From the NCBI RefSeq assembly GCF_016865525.2, contig NZ_CP075169.1, positions 4,526,337 to 4,590,336 on the forward strand: 64,000 nt of DNA, written 5' to 3'. This stretch comes from Sodalis ligni. GTDB taxonomy: Bacteria; Pseudomonadota; Gammaproteobacteria; Enterobacterales; Enterobacteriaceae. Below the pieces are notes generated by a model. The model did no database searches and had not been told where the DNA came from. It was given only the letters and a program-made list of their open reading frames with translations. The first letter of the stretch is position 1, and the number at the start of each line of letters is the position of its first letter. Of this stretch, positions 1 to 8,022 are shown one piece after another. A program made the translations under genes and the position numbers.

Positions 1-825
1 GCGGCGTCCGGGGTCATGACCATATCGGCCAGGCCCAATTCAACGCCGGCCGCCGACATAAAACAGGCCGCCTGCGTATCTCGGATGGTTTTTTCAGATA
101 TCCCGCGGTTGCGGGCGACGGTGCTCACAAACAATCGGCCGATTTCATCGACATCCGACTGTATGGCCTCGCGGGCGGTGTCGGACAGCTCAACGTAGGG
201 GTTTCCCTCGTATTTCCGGTCGCCATAAGTGATGATGGTGACCTGCAGCCCGTCGCTCTTAATCTTCTGCGACCAGTCAACATGCATCACAATGACGCCG
301 ACCGAGCCCACTCCGCCGGTGCGCGGCACACAGATGCAATCCGCGGCGCTGGCCAGGGCATAGGCGGCGGAATAGGCGTTCTCGGTCAGGATGGCGTGTA
401 TCGGTTTATCGCCACGGGATTTGTAAATGGTGTCCACCAGGTCGAAACAGCCCGCCACCTCACCGCCCGGGGAGTCAATATCCAGGCAGATGCCCTTAAC
501 GTCGGGGTCATATAGGGCGGCCAGGAAACTCTGTCGGATGCCGTCATAGCCAGTCATGCCGCTGTAGGGCCGGAGTGAGCCGAGTTTTGCACCAGCGTGC
601 CTTGGATAGGATCACTGCGATGCCCTCTACCAGCTCATAACCGGTATCACTGCCCTTTTTACGGCTGAACGAGTCAACCTCATCGTCGCCCCAGACGGAA
701 GCTGATTTGATTTGGGTAATGCCGAACCGCTCAGATAGCGCCGCCATAACCACTTCGGCTTTGAGCGGGTGAATGGCCAGCGGCACATTAAATAGCCGCT
801 GGGCCAGGTGTGGTAAATTAATCAT
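1..825 (-). pseudogene. Prophage head maturation protease (S49 family, lambda gpC-like), frameshifted and cut by window edge
   Basis: The gene starts at 825 and overlaps the portal gene by 4 bases (ATGA), as in lambda B-C. Residues 1-68 read in one frame and end with GYELVEGIAVI. The family continuation then appears in two other frames: a QGTLV-like stretch, then a long open frame containing SGMTGYDG, the nucleophile region ENAYSAAYALASAAD and IDSPGGEVAGC, running off the window at position 1. Restoring the protein needs one extra base near 612 (a C run) and one near 583 (an A run). S49 proteases of this type cleave the scaffold and portal during capsid assembly. With the frame broken twice, the prophage should be defective in head assembly unless these are sequencing errors. 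Confidence 0.8.
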
Positions 826-2462
826 CGTGTTTCCGGGTCCGTTATGGTTTTTTGCGCCGGTGTATCGACCTGAGCCCAGCTAGGCGGCGTCAGGCCACGC
901 TCTTTGAACGCTTCAACCTCTCGCTTGCGCTGATCGAGCGTTTCCTCCCAGTCTTCGCCCTCGTTTTCCGCCACTTCGTGTTCGAGAGTGGACAATCCGG
1001 CATCCATGCCGAGAATTGCGCCTTTTTTCTCAGCGACTGGATCGACCCAGCCGCGCCCCGGTCCCATCCAGTTAGCCCGACAGTATTCCGTCCGAGCATC
1101 CAGAAAATCCGGCGCGCCGGCAGGCAGCGGCAGATCACCGATATCGAACACCTCTTCAGTGAAGGCGGTTGCAATTGGTTGACAAAAACCCATGGAATAA
1201 TCGGAACGGCGCCGGCTCATCGTCTTATAAGCCTCAAGCATCGCGGCACGGGCACTGGAGTAGTTCACATCCGACCAATCCTGGGAAATCTGCTGTGCAG
1301 ATTGTCCCGTGGCCGCAGCGATGTTGCGCAACACCGCGTTTTCAAACTCCTTAAAATTGCTGTTTGGCCGGGCGGCGTTGACGGTACCGATTTCCTCCCC
1401 TGGGTACAGAGCAACCATGCGGGAACCATTTTGTAGCGAAATACGCCGGTCATGATGAAATTCGGCTCGGCCCTGTTGATATCGCCCTAACTCGTTGTCA
1501 TTCCCGGGACCGAGAGCATCTTCCGCCATCGCAGGATCATACGGGGATTGGATATATGCGCCGAAAATCGAATTGATGATGGCCGCTTCCAGTTCGGTGT
1601 GATCGTACTTAATGAGCATTTTCATTTTTTGTACGATCGGTGCCAAGATACCGATGCCGCGATGCTGCGCCCCTCGTTCATGGTCAAAATCATGAATAAC
1701 GACAGGCCGGCCCCACGGGGTTTCGCGCTGGACTTTTTTCCAAGTCAGGCTTTTTTCTGCCGCCCACCAGTCGCCCATATGCGCCTGGCGTATCCAGTAA
1801 GCTACGGGCGCGCCATCCTCGTCGATTTCCACTCCACCGCGAGTATGCGGCAAATCGAATTGCTGCTGGGGATTGCTCAGCCTGTCGGGATCCACAATCT
1901 GAACCGCTGTGGCGTAACGGGCCCTGCCTCTTCCCAGGCGGTCCCGCCGATATTGCAGTATGGCCAGCGCATCGCCATCAATAAGTTTGTGACGAAATCC
2001 CAGCCGGATCATTTGCGAAACGGTCTGCTTGCGCTCAACGTCGCAATAGCGCCCGGTGTCATTCGCCCATGTGCGCCATGCGGCCTCTAAAACGCGTCCG
2101 TATTCGTCCGCCCAGGTAGCGTCGAACGCTTTATTGCCGCTTATGATGGCCAGCGCACGATAATCCGGCTTGAAAATAGGCCGAAAATTGGCGCCGATGG
2201 CGTTATCCAAAATACGGGTGACGCTGCCGGCGGCCCAGCCGTCATTCCGCACCAGGTCCCGGATCCGCGATACCATGCGGTCGCGGTAGATATTGATCTC
2301 ATTATCCGACGACCAAAGCGCGGGCTGCCAGTTTGCCAGCTGATCGCTGAAGGTGTCGGCGGCATCATAGGGAACCCGGCCGCTCCCGTTAAGCGCTGCC
2401 GGCCTTGGTCGTGTCGGCGCCAGAGGCTGGCCGTTTGGGCCTAAGATTCTGACTTCGCCCAT
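822..2462 (-). CDS. Phage portal protein, lambda gpB family
   Basis: 546 residues, close to the usual length for lambda-type portals. It forms the dodecameric ring at the capsid vertex through which DNA is packaged and to which the tail joins. The N-terminal part has the family pattern around residues 40-75 (NEINIYRDRMVSRIRDLVRN and GWAAGSVTRILDNAIG), and the C-terminal third carries the SYSSARAAMLEAYK-like stretch (VNYSSARAAMLEAYKTMSRR). The gene is the middle of a tight terminase-gpW-portal-protease run: it abuts gpW by one base (2462) and overlaps the protease by 4. Reading frame intact. Confidence 0.93.
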   Translation of the reverse strand: MGEVRILGPNGQPLAPTRPRPAALNGSGRVPYDAADTFSDQLANWQPALWSSDNEINIYRDRMVSRIRDLVRNDGWAAGSVTRILDNAIGANFRPIFKPDYRALAIISGNKAFDATWADEYGRVLEAAWRTWANDTGRYCDVERKQTVSQMIRLGFRHKLIDGDALAILQYRRDRLGRGRARYATAVQIVDPDRLSNPQQQFDLPHTRGGVEIDEDGAPVAYWIRQAHMGDWWAAEKSLTWKKVQRETPWGRPVVIHDFDHERGAQHRGIGILAPIVQKMKMLIKYDHTELEAAIINSIFGAYIQSPYDPAMAEDALGPGNDNELGRYQQGRAEFHHDRRISLQNGSRMVALYPGEEIGTVNAARPNSNFKEFENAVLRNIAAATGQSAQQISQDWSDVNYSSARAAMLEAYKTMSRRRSDYSMGFCQPIATAFTEEVFDIGDLPLPAGAPDFLDARTEYCRANWMGPGRGWVDPVAEKKGAILGMDAGLSTLEHEVAENEGEDWEETLDQRKREVEAFKERGLTPPSWAQVDTPAQKTITDPETR

Positions 2463-2722
2463 CAGTAACGAAACCTTATCGCCCTACGCGGGCGAGTCAC
2501 TGTTCCCAGTTGTGCCTGCAGCAGCTGAATCAGCGCCATCAATTGCGGCAGGGTGGTGGGGGTAAACGTCACCGACCGGGGTCCGTCGCCTTGGGAATAG
2601 GAAAATGAAACGCCCTTCGCGCCCGTGGATAATTCCAGATATGCCTGTTGGGCGTTAGCCAGCGCCGTTTGCAACTGCGCGGTGCTCATGCCCGCCAGCA
2701 GGCTGGTATTTTTATCAAACAT
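2462..2722 (-). CDS. Head-tail joining protein, gpW family
   Basis: 86 residues, slightly longer than lambda gpW (68). gpW closes the portal and provides the surface for tail attachment after packaging. The residues MSTAQLQTALANAQQAYLEL near the N-terminus and the following GAKGVSFSYSQGDGPRSVTF strand region match the family pattern, and the position between the large terminase and portal is diagnostic. The start ATG has a reasonable AGGATTTCC-type ribosome site 8-10 bases upstream. The C-terminus is basic (RPRRAIRFRY). Confidence 0.88.
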   Translation of the reverse strand: MFDKNTSLLAGMSTAQLQTALANAQQAYLELSTGAKGVSFSYSQGDGPRSVTFTPTTLPQLMALIQLLQAQLGTVTRPRRAIRFRY

Positions 2723-2732
2723 AGGAAATCCT

Positions 2733-4715
2733 TTAGGCTAAGAGATCGGACATGCGCTTGCGCGCCGGTGGCGCATCGGGCGTCGAGATAATCACCCCGG
2801 GCATACGGAGTTGTGGTTTTTCCTCGGGCTGCGCCGGTGGCGGCTGCAATGTTTCCGGATTAGCTGCGATAGCGTCAGCCGTGGCGTTCAGTTTCAGTCC
2901 AAGATAGAGCAGTCCACAAAGCGCGCCGTAGTTGTACACCCGGCAATCGAGCGCTTCATTCGCCCTGCCCGGCAACTGTTCCCAAACGCGATAACGCTGG
3001 CCACCGGCGGTTTTCACCACGGACCGTTCCGCAAGCAGTTGGCTGAAATAATTTAAATCTCGTTCTACCGGGAAATGCATATAGCCGGCCGCGGGCTGAC
3101 CCGGCTCCGGTGGTTCAATGTGCAGTCGGGCGCGGACCGAATCTTTTGCAGCGTTGACACCCAGAATGATCGGGCGATATTGCGATTTTGTCCGAGAGGT
3201 GGGCTTTTTTGTCGGCCAGACCGGCGAACGCTTGCCGCCGCGCGCCGACTCGCCCTTGATTGCCCAGATTCGCCGGCCAATGCGTTCTTTACAGAACTCG
3301 TAGACCTTTTGCGTGTGATGACCACCAGAGTCCATGCAGCCTGCCATGACGGTAAAACCCCGGCCGTCTGCCCGGCGCCAGACCTGTTTGAGATACGCAT
3401 CCAGCCGTCTCCAGGGTTCATCCGTCTCCAGGTCGCCCTCAATGACATCGTGTGCTATCGACCAGCTTTCCTCGTTGCGGCCCCAGCCCACTATTTCCAG
3501 TTCAAACCGGTCATCTTGTGTGTCGATGCCGACTGTGATCACCACCACACCATCCGGCACCTCGGCCGGGAACACTTCGCAGCGTTCAGCTAATTTTTTC
3601 TCGCTCAATGCTTTTTCCCCGCGGTCCTCATAGGTTTCGCCCAGGGTCGTATTGATGAACGTCTGGCGCATCAGCGGATCGTCTTTAACCCGCAGCCACT
3701 CCGCTACCAGATATTTCCAGGCGGCATTGGTATGCAGGCTATAACCGGACCAAATATGGAAGCCGGCATGTCCATGAAATGGTGCCGTGGCGCGCCATTC
3801 ACCGCGCTTGACCATCCCGGGCAAATCGCTGTGATGGATAAGGCAGCCGGTATGCCGGCAGACGTAGTAAGCAGTTTCCGGCAACCCGTTACCGTTCTCG
3901 TCTTTTTCCCACTTCATGCCGTACGGCGTATCCGGTCCGCCCCACTCCAGCACCTGGTATTCACCGCACTGTGGGCAGGGCACGAAATATTTGCGCTGAT
4001 CGCTCTCGCCGTACGATTTTTCGATGCGGCTGAGCCCCTTTACGGTAGGCGTTGAGCCCAGGACAATTTTTCGATTCCAGAATGTCTCAGAGCGTTTGAC
4101 CCCCAGGGCTATCTGATCGCCCTCCATGCCGGCCCCGGCCACCGGGTAGCCGTCCACTTCATCGAACAGAATGATACGGCAGGTAATACGCCGGAAACCG
4201 CCGGGACTGTTTGCCCCCACCAGAGTGAGATTGGCGCCATTCATAAACTGCTTTTTGAGAATGGTCTGGTTACTGTCCTTGGCCTTCGGGTCGCCGGTGA
4301 TCTCCGATAGCACCGGCGTATCGCGCAGCATCGGAACAATTTCGGTTTTGCTGTAGTCCTCCGCATCCTCGACGCGGGGTTGAACAACCAGGATGGGTGA
4401 CGGGTCATGCGACAGGTAATACCCGACCACATGATCCAGAATCTTGGTGTAGCCCACCCGGGCCGATTTCATTACCGATACCTGGGTAACAGCCGGGTCG
4501 GTAATGGCATCCATGATGCCGTCCTGATAGGCAAACGAGCGAAACCGCCCGGTTTGGGCGCTGGTCTCTTTGGACAGAACGGCATGCCTATTGGCCCACT
4601 CACTCAAAGAGAGGGGCTCGGGCGGTCTGATATTGGTACGGCGGAAGAGAAGTTCGCCGGAAAAGTTATGCCATGCGGTCGGGTTAGCTATCCCCTCGGT
4701 CGTTGTTTGTATCAA
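2733..4715 (-). CDS. Terminase large subunit, lambda gpA family
   Basis: 660 residues, near the family length (641 in lambda). The protein is the packaging ATPase and cos-cleaving nuclease. The N-terminal ATPase half shows MKSARVGYTKILDHVVGYYL (Walker-like region, around residues 80-100) and ILFDEVDGYP (Walker B, around residue 185). A cysteine pair pattern CPQCGEY and YVCRHTGC follows near 240-290. The C-terminal nuclease half has VVITVGIDTQDDRFELEIVGW near 395-415, carrying the catalytic Asp residues. It overlaps the small subunit gene by 32 bases, implying translational coupling. Confidence 0.95.
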   Translation of the reverse strand: MIQTTTEGIANPTAWHNFSGELLFRRTNIRPPEPLSLSEWANRHAVLSKETSAQTGRFRSFAYQDGIMDAITDPAVTQVSVMKSARVGYTKILDHVVGYYLSHDPSPILVVQPRVEDAEDYSKTEIVPMLRDTPVLSEITGDPKAKDSNQTILKKQFMNGANLTLVGANSPGGFRRITCRIILFDEVDGYPVAGAGMEGDQIALGVKRSETFWNRKIVLGSTPTVKGLSRIEKSYGESDQRKYFVPCPQCGEYQVLEWGGPDTPYGMKWEKDENGNGLPETAYYVCRHTGCLIHHSDLPGMVKRGEWRATAPFHGHAGFHIWSGYSLHTNAAWKYLVAEWLRVKDDPLMRQTFINTTLGETYEDRGEKALSEKKLAERCEVFPAEVPDGVVVITVGIDTQDDRFELEIVGWGRNEESWSIAHDVIEGDLETDEPWRRLDAYLKQVWRRADGRGFTVMAGCMDSGGHHTQKVYEFCKERIGRRIWAIKGESARGGKRSPVWPTKKPTSRTKSQYRPIILGVNAAKDSVRARLHIEPPEPGQPAAGYMHFPVERDLNYFSQLLAERSVVKTAGGQRYRVWEQLPGRANEALDCRVYNYGALCGLLYLGLKLNATADAIAANPETLQPPPAQPEEKPQLRMPGVIISTPDAPPARKRMSDLLA

Positions 4716-5295
4716 GGCTTAACTCCTCCATCGCCTCGTAAACCACCTCCTGCAGCGCCGCCACAAACCCGGCATCATCAGTGGTTGAGGCCAGCACCCG
4801 CAGCCGGGGGCCATGCTCGGGCGCAATGGCAATTAGCCGGGTCCGCATGCGTGAGTACTCCATCCCCACAGCCTCGATCATATTTTTATAGGGCAGTAGC
4901 TGTCCGGACTTTTCCTCATATTCCAACTTAGCCAGCAGGGCAAAGAAGTTTTCCTTTAGTGTGCGAGCCTCATCCATCGACATGGTCGCACCCATCTCGG
5001 CTACCAATCTCGCAGCGATTTGCGCCGGCGATTCTTCACGATCGGCGTCATGCTTGTTACCCGATCTGTTACCTTTGCGGTTGTTACCCGACTTGTTACC
5101 CTGTTTGTTACCTTGCGTGTTACCTGCCGTTTTTTTCTCAGGGCGGGTAACAGTTTTCCGGTACCGCTCAATGTTGGCGTTTGACGCCTCGACATCAATG
5201 TCATCGCCCGCCAGAACCAGCCAGCCACGGGCCTTCCAGGTCGTTACCGTCTTGCGGCTGACGCTGTGCAATTTGGCAAAATCAGACTGGTTCAT
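4684..5295 (-). CDS. Terminase small subunit, Nu1-like, with internal Gly-Asn repeats
   Basis: 203 residues. The N-terminus MNQSDFAKLHSVSRKTVTTW is a winged-helix DNA-binding domain of the Nu1 type, which recognises cosB. The C-terminal half is helical and should bind the large subunit. Between them, residues about 58-80 form a low-complexity linker with Gly-Asn every four residues (GNTQ, GNKQ, GNKS, GNNRK, GNRS, GNK). Each Gly-Asn is encoded by GGTAAC, which creates a regularly spaced DNA repeat inside the gene (see separate repeat entry). Located just downstream of the candidate cos site, as expected. Confidence 0.88.
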   Translation of the reverse strand: MNQSDFAKLHSVSRKTVTTWKARGWLVLAGDDIDVEASNANIERYRKTVTRPEKKTAGNTQGNKQGNKSGNNRKGNRSGNKHDADREESPAQIAARLVAEMGATMSMDEARTLKENFFALLAKLEYEEKSGQLLPYKNMIEAVGMEYSRMRTRLIAIAPEHGPRLRVLASTTDDAGFVAALQEVVYEAMEELSLDTNNDRGDS

Positions 5296-5321
5296 TTTGT
5301 TACCCTGGCGGAGTTGTTACC
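5056..5321 (-). repeat. Array of GGTAAC hexamers spanning the 5' part of the terminase small subunit gene
   Basis: On the plus strand GTTACC occurs at 5056, 5068, 5083, 5095, 5107, 5119, 5243, 5299 and 5316, nine copies in one orientation in 266 bases. The inner six are spaced 12, 15, 12, 12 and 12 bases; the last two lie outside the coding region, upstream of the start codon at 5295. Because copies extend beyond the Gly-Asn linker, they are not only a coding repeat. Their position next to the cosQ-like motif suggests terminase-binding (cosB R-site) function, which is inference. Confidence 0.65.
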
Positions 5322-5400
5322 CAAATTTCAAAATTTCATAGCTAGACGCAGAACGCGGCGCGCAATGCCCGTGAAATAAGACCCTCGGGGAAGGACCCAA
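5296..5400 (-). other. Candidate phage cos (packaging) site
   Basis: The 118 bases between the tail-like gene and the terminase small subunit hold no ORF. Minus-strand GGGTCCT at 5392-5398 matches the short cosQ motif I recall for lambda. About 20-50 bases further along is a GC-rich stretch (5349-5371) with partial dyad symmetry that could hold the nicking site, followed by A/T-rich DNA and two GGTAAC hexamers. Order (cosQ, cosN, cosB, nu1) is as in lambda. The exact cut position cannot be assigned from sequence alone. Confidence 0.6.
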
Positions 5401-5413
5401 AAGAGAATGGCTA

Positions 5414-6064
5414 TCATTTGGCCGTCCTCATCGCCTCATCGAGCGCTTTGCTCATCTCACCGGGCATCAATTTTTGAGCCATCGTTTGAGCGGTTGCCAT
5501 ATAGTCCAAATGCTCGTGGACTGGCAGCGCATTACCGAACCGGATAAGCAGCCGCAGCGTGTTCGGGTTTGTACCGCGATCACGCCGCGTCCCGTTCGCT
5601 GACCGTGGTAATCGCTGCTTCTTCCCCTTGCGGCCCTTTCGCGCCTTCACCCGCTGCCATACACCATTGACGCCATCGACCGTACCGATGAAGATGTCAG
5701 TCCGCGCTTTGAGTTGCGCCATCTTGGTTCTGGTCAGGTTGCCGTACTTGTTCAGCTTGATGTCTTTGGGGTTGAGCAGCGCTGAGCTGTTGAGCTTATG
5801 CACACCGCCGAACTCGAACGGATCGAGATAGCCGGCGGCGATATCCCGGACAAATACTTTCGCGACAAGATTATCCTTGCGGGCGCCAACTGAGCCGACC
5901 GCGTTAACGGTAAATGGTGTCGGGCTTTGCAACACCTTTTGCATTTGCAGCTTTTCGGCTTCTTGTATCTGTCGAGCCACATTCGTTAGCGCTTGGGCGG
6001 TCGCAAACGGAATTTGTTTCTTTATCGTCTGAAGCTGTCGGGAAAGGTCTTTTAAATCTGCCAT
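5414..6064 (-). CDS. Phage minor tail / tail-completion-like protein (weak lambda gpZ resemblance)
   Basis: 216 residues. The N-terminus (LSRQLQTIKKQIPFATAQAL) is helical and resembles tail-terminator or completion proteins, and there is a strongly basic middle (KARKGRKGKKQRLPR, around 140-155), as in the lambda gpZ group. It is preceded by a good ribosome site (AGGA before ATG at 6064). It lies immediately before cos, at the end of the lysis-side accessory genes, an unusual place for a tail gene; the assignment is tentative and based on composition and general pattern only. Confidence 0.5.
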   Translation of the reverse strand: MADLKDLSRQLQTIKKQIPFATAQALTNVARQIQEAEKLQMQKVLQSPTPFTVNAVGSVGARKDNLVAKVFVRDIAAGYLDPFEFGGVHKLNSSALLNPKDIKLNKYGNLTRTKMAQLKARTDIFIGTVDGVNGVWQRVKARKGRKGKKQRLPRSANGTRRDRGTNPNTLRLLIRFGNALPVHEHLDYMATAQTMAQKLMPGEMSKALDEAMRTAK

Positions 6065-6240
6065 ATTCCTGCCCTATGAAACTGTCTATGATAGGTCCGC
6101 CAAACCAGCCTTCATCTATCATAATTTCTGGCGGGACCGGGATGCCGGTGTTGTATCGTCCAAGGACTTGGTAAGGATTATCCTCGACGCCCGTCATATT
6201 TATCCCCAGGGTTTGGAGTATTGTTAGTGTCTCTTAATTA

Positions 6241-6519
6241 ATGCGGAAACCATTTATGGCAAATATGAACCTCTCATGCCTTCGCTCGGCAAACTCAGTT
6301 TCGAGGATTCAATCGGGACCGGATGATCACGGCATCGCTTATGAAGCGTTATTAGTTGCGATTCTTACTGAAATCTCAAAATCAGATGATGGGCATGAGG
6401 CCATCCAAAGGATACGGAGATATCTCAACGATGCGCTTCCGGGCGGGAAATTCACTACTTCTTTGAGGATAGCGGATGATATAATCAGTGAGGCCGTAGG
6501 TGAAGCTCCTAAAGCGTAG
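6241..6519 (+). CDS. Small hypothetical protein on the opposite strand within the late region
   Basis: 92-residue reading frame, the only plus-strand candidate in the late operon. The central part (ISKSDDGHEAIQRIRRYLND) reads like a plausible helical protein and the frame ends close before the convergent neighbour. No clear ribosome site precedes the first ATG; an internal ATG at 6256 or 6265 is possible. No family recognised. A gene facing the late operon would be a classic moron position, but the evidence is only an open frame in a gap. Confidence 0.35.
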   Translation: MRKPFMANMNLSCLRSANSVSRIQSGPDDHGIAYEALLVAILTEISKSDDGHEAIQRIRRYLNDALPGGKFTTSLRIADDIISEAVGEAPKA

Positions 6520-6573
6520 CCCATGCATCTTTTAGGCATTATTGAGCGTCCACGGATAGACGCTCTGTAATGG

Positions 6574-6822
6574 CTACTCCGTTGTCACATCTGCCGGTAA
6601 CTTATTTTTCTTAACGACAAAGACGGGACCGCCGTCGTCGTCATCTTCAACCGCGGTCAATTCGTCTTCGTCGAACCACTTTTCCTCTGCCCGACCGTCC
6701 GCTGCCTTGTAGTGAACCTGATAGCCGTTTGCATGATCGGCATATTCAGCGCGGCCTTTAACGTGGCCCATTTCACCACTGATTGAAATCTCGACAAACT
6801 GATTAAGCCCAAATGTAAACAT
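6574..6822 (-). CDS. Hypothetical prophage protein with acidic centre
   Basis: 82 residues with no recognised domain. The first part, FGLNQFVEISISGEMGHVKG, followed by YQVHYKAADGRAEEKWFDED, looks like a small beta-rich SH3/Tudor-like fold with alternating strands. It ends in an acidic run (VEDDDDGG) and a basic tail. Separated by 14 bases from the upstream Acb2/Tad1-like gene, so probably co-transcribed. The ATG has GGAG at a suitable distance. Function unknown. Confidence 0.7.
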   Translation of the reverse strand: MFTFGLNQFVEISISGEMGHVKGRAEYADHANGYQVHYKAADGRAEEKWFDEDELTAVEDDDDGGPVFVVKKNKLPADVTTE

Positions 6823-6836
6823 CGTTTTCTCCGTTA

Positions 6837-7151
6837 TTACACTGTCGGTTGTGCCACGGCGCGCACCAGCGCCATGATGCCGGTTTGAATATCGGTCTTG
6901 CCGATAGCTGCCCAGCGTTGCGGCTCAGCCGCACGGAAGCGCTCCCATTCCAAGGACTCACTGGTAGCATGGGACGGACCAGCGCGGTTTGCGTCAGCCC
7001 GCTTAACTTCCGTGTCAGTGCTTAGCCGACCAACCAGCTCAGCCTGTAGTTGCAGCAATTCAGCACCCTTTGCCTTGATGCGATTCATCAGGTCGATTTC
7101 TTCCGGTATCAGCTCGCGATATCCGGTGATTTTTCGGTGTTGGTTTTCCAC
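6837..7151 (-). CDS. Acb2/Tad1-type cyclic-nucleotide sponge (anti-CBASS / anti-Thoeris)
   Basis: 104 residues. The N-terminal block NQHRKITGYRELIPEEIDLMN, then a helix ending near residue 45, and the C-terminal block WAAIGKTDIQTGIMALVRAV followed by QPT match the pattern I know for the Acb2/Tad1 hairpin domain family. Members of that family bind cyclic di- and tri-nucleotides made by CBASS cyclases, and gcADPR signals of Thoeris, and keep them from activating host effectors. The middle (residues 46-70) is variable and linker-like. It sits in the late operon between the lysis genes and cos. Recognition is from memory of the motif, not from a search; ligand preference cannot be read from sequence. 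Confidence 0.8.
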   Translation of the reverse strand: MENQHRKITGYRELIPEEIDLMNRIKAKGAELLQLQAELVGRLSTDTEVKRADANRAGPSHATSESLEWERFRAAEPQRWAAIGKTDIQTGIMALVRAVAQPTV

Positions 7152-7161
7152 GATCCCCCCC

Positions 7162-7746
7162 CTACAGCTTTTTAGCCAGCGCCACAGTTTCCTCGAATAC
7201 GTCTTCGATATCGTGACCCAAATAGATCAGGATGCCCTTCAGCTTTTCGAGAATGGATTCATGCTCGGCCACAGTGATTGTGGCCACCGTTGCAGCGGGT
7301 GCAGCCGGAGCAGCCGGAGCTGGAACAATAATGGACGCAGGCACAGCGACAAAATACAACGTGTTCACACTCGCCGTAGTTCCATCTTCCAGGATAGCGG
7401 TTAACGTTACGGGACCGACAGCAGTGCCCGTGATACTGGCCACTGCCTGTCCGTTTGCATCGGTTGTGCCCTGGGCAGGAGTAACGGCTCCAGAGGTTAC
7501 GGAGAAATTGACCACAGCACCAGCGACAGGAGCGCCTGCGTCATTAGTGATTAAAGCCTGGATGGTGTTAGCGCTTAGGCCATCAGCGGGCTGTGAATTT
7601 AACAAGATGGCAAGAGTAATTTTGTTCACGGGTTCAACCTCGGGTTTTTGAGTTTCAGTCGCCGCCGTCGCGGTAACTGGTTTAAAGTAGATGGCTGTCA
7701 CCTTCTCTTTGAGACATGCCCAGATTTTTTTAATGAATGCTTTCAT
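7162..7746 (-). CDS. Bacterial Ig-like (Big-1 type) domain protein of the lysis-side region
   Basis: About 194 residues from the ATG at 7746, chosen because GAGGAAG lies just upstream and the ATG overlaps the preceding stop (ATGA). Residues 1-15 (MKAFIKKIWACLKEK) are an amphipathic basic helix. Residues about 45-135 form one Ig-like domain with the hallmark GAPVAGAVVNFSVTSGAVTP and TTDANGQAVASITGTAVGPV pattern of invasin/intimin Big-1 domains. An Ala/Pro linker and a C-terminal helix follow. Phage Ig-like domains often decorate capsids or tails and bind surface carbohydrate; here no signal peptide is evident. Confidence 0.75.
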   Translation of the reverse strand: MKAFIKKIWACLKEKVTAIYFKPVTATAATETQKPEVEPVNKITLAILLNSQPADGLSANTIQALITNDAGAPVAGAVVNFSVTSGAVTPAQGTTDANGQAVASITGTAVGPVTLTAILEDGTTASVNTLYFVAVPASIIVPAPAAPAAPAATVATITVAEHESILEKLKGILIYLGHDIEDVFEETVALAKKL

Positions 7747-7952
7747 TTCTTCCTCACAGCTTCGATTCGCTTTATCCGCTGGTAGAGAAGCATGACCAAC
7801 TCGCCCCAACTGAAGCCGGCGCGCTCGCCCAACCGTTCTAAAGATTGTTGCGTTCCGAATTGGGCCGAATATTCCTTATAAGCCTCGCGCGCCCAGTCTT
7901 TGGGGATGTCATTCATGTTGGTTTGCTGAACGGGGAATCTTTCGTCGGTCAT
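7743..7952 (-). CDS. Hypothetical phage protein, possible small helix-turn-helix
   Basis: 69 residues. The stretch SLERLGERAGFSWGELVMLL resembles a recurrent small lambdoid phage protein found near lysis genes, with a helix-turn-helix-like pattern but no demonstrated DNA binding. The stop overlaps the start of the Ig-like gene (ATGA), so the two are probably translated together. No function can be given. Confidence 0.65.
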   Translation of the reverse strand: MTDERFPVQQTNMNDIPKDWAREAYKEYSAQFGTQQSLERLGERAGFSWGELVMLLYQRIKRIEAVRKK

Positions 7953-8022
7953 TTCTGCCTCACTTATCTATTTGCTCGACTATGCGGTGTGCGTTGATTG
8001 TTTTTGTCAGGATGGCGATAAT

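Noticed and set aside
5056..5124. CRISPR-like array
   Set aside because: Six-base units at 12-base steps inside a coding linker are far too short for CRISPR repeats and spacers.
5904..6197. Minus-strand frame of 97 codons before the tail-like gene
   Set aside because: Two-thirds overlap the tail-like gene in another frame and the start of that gene has its own good ribosome site.
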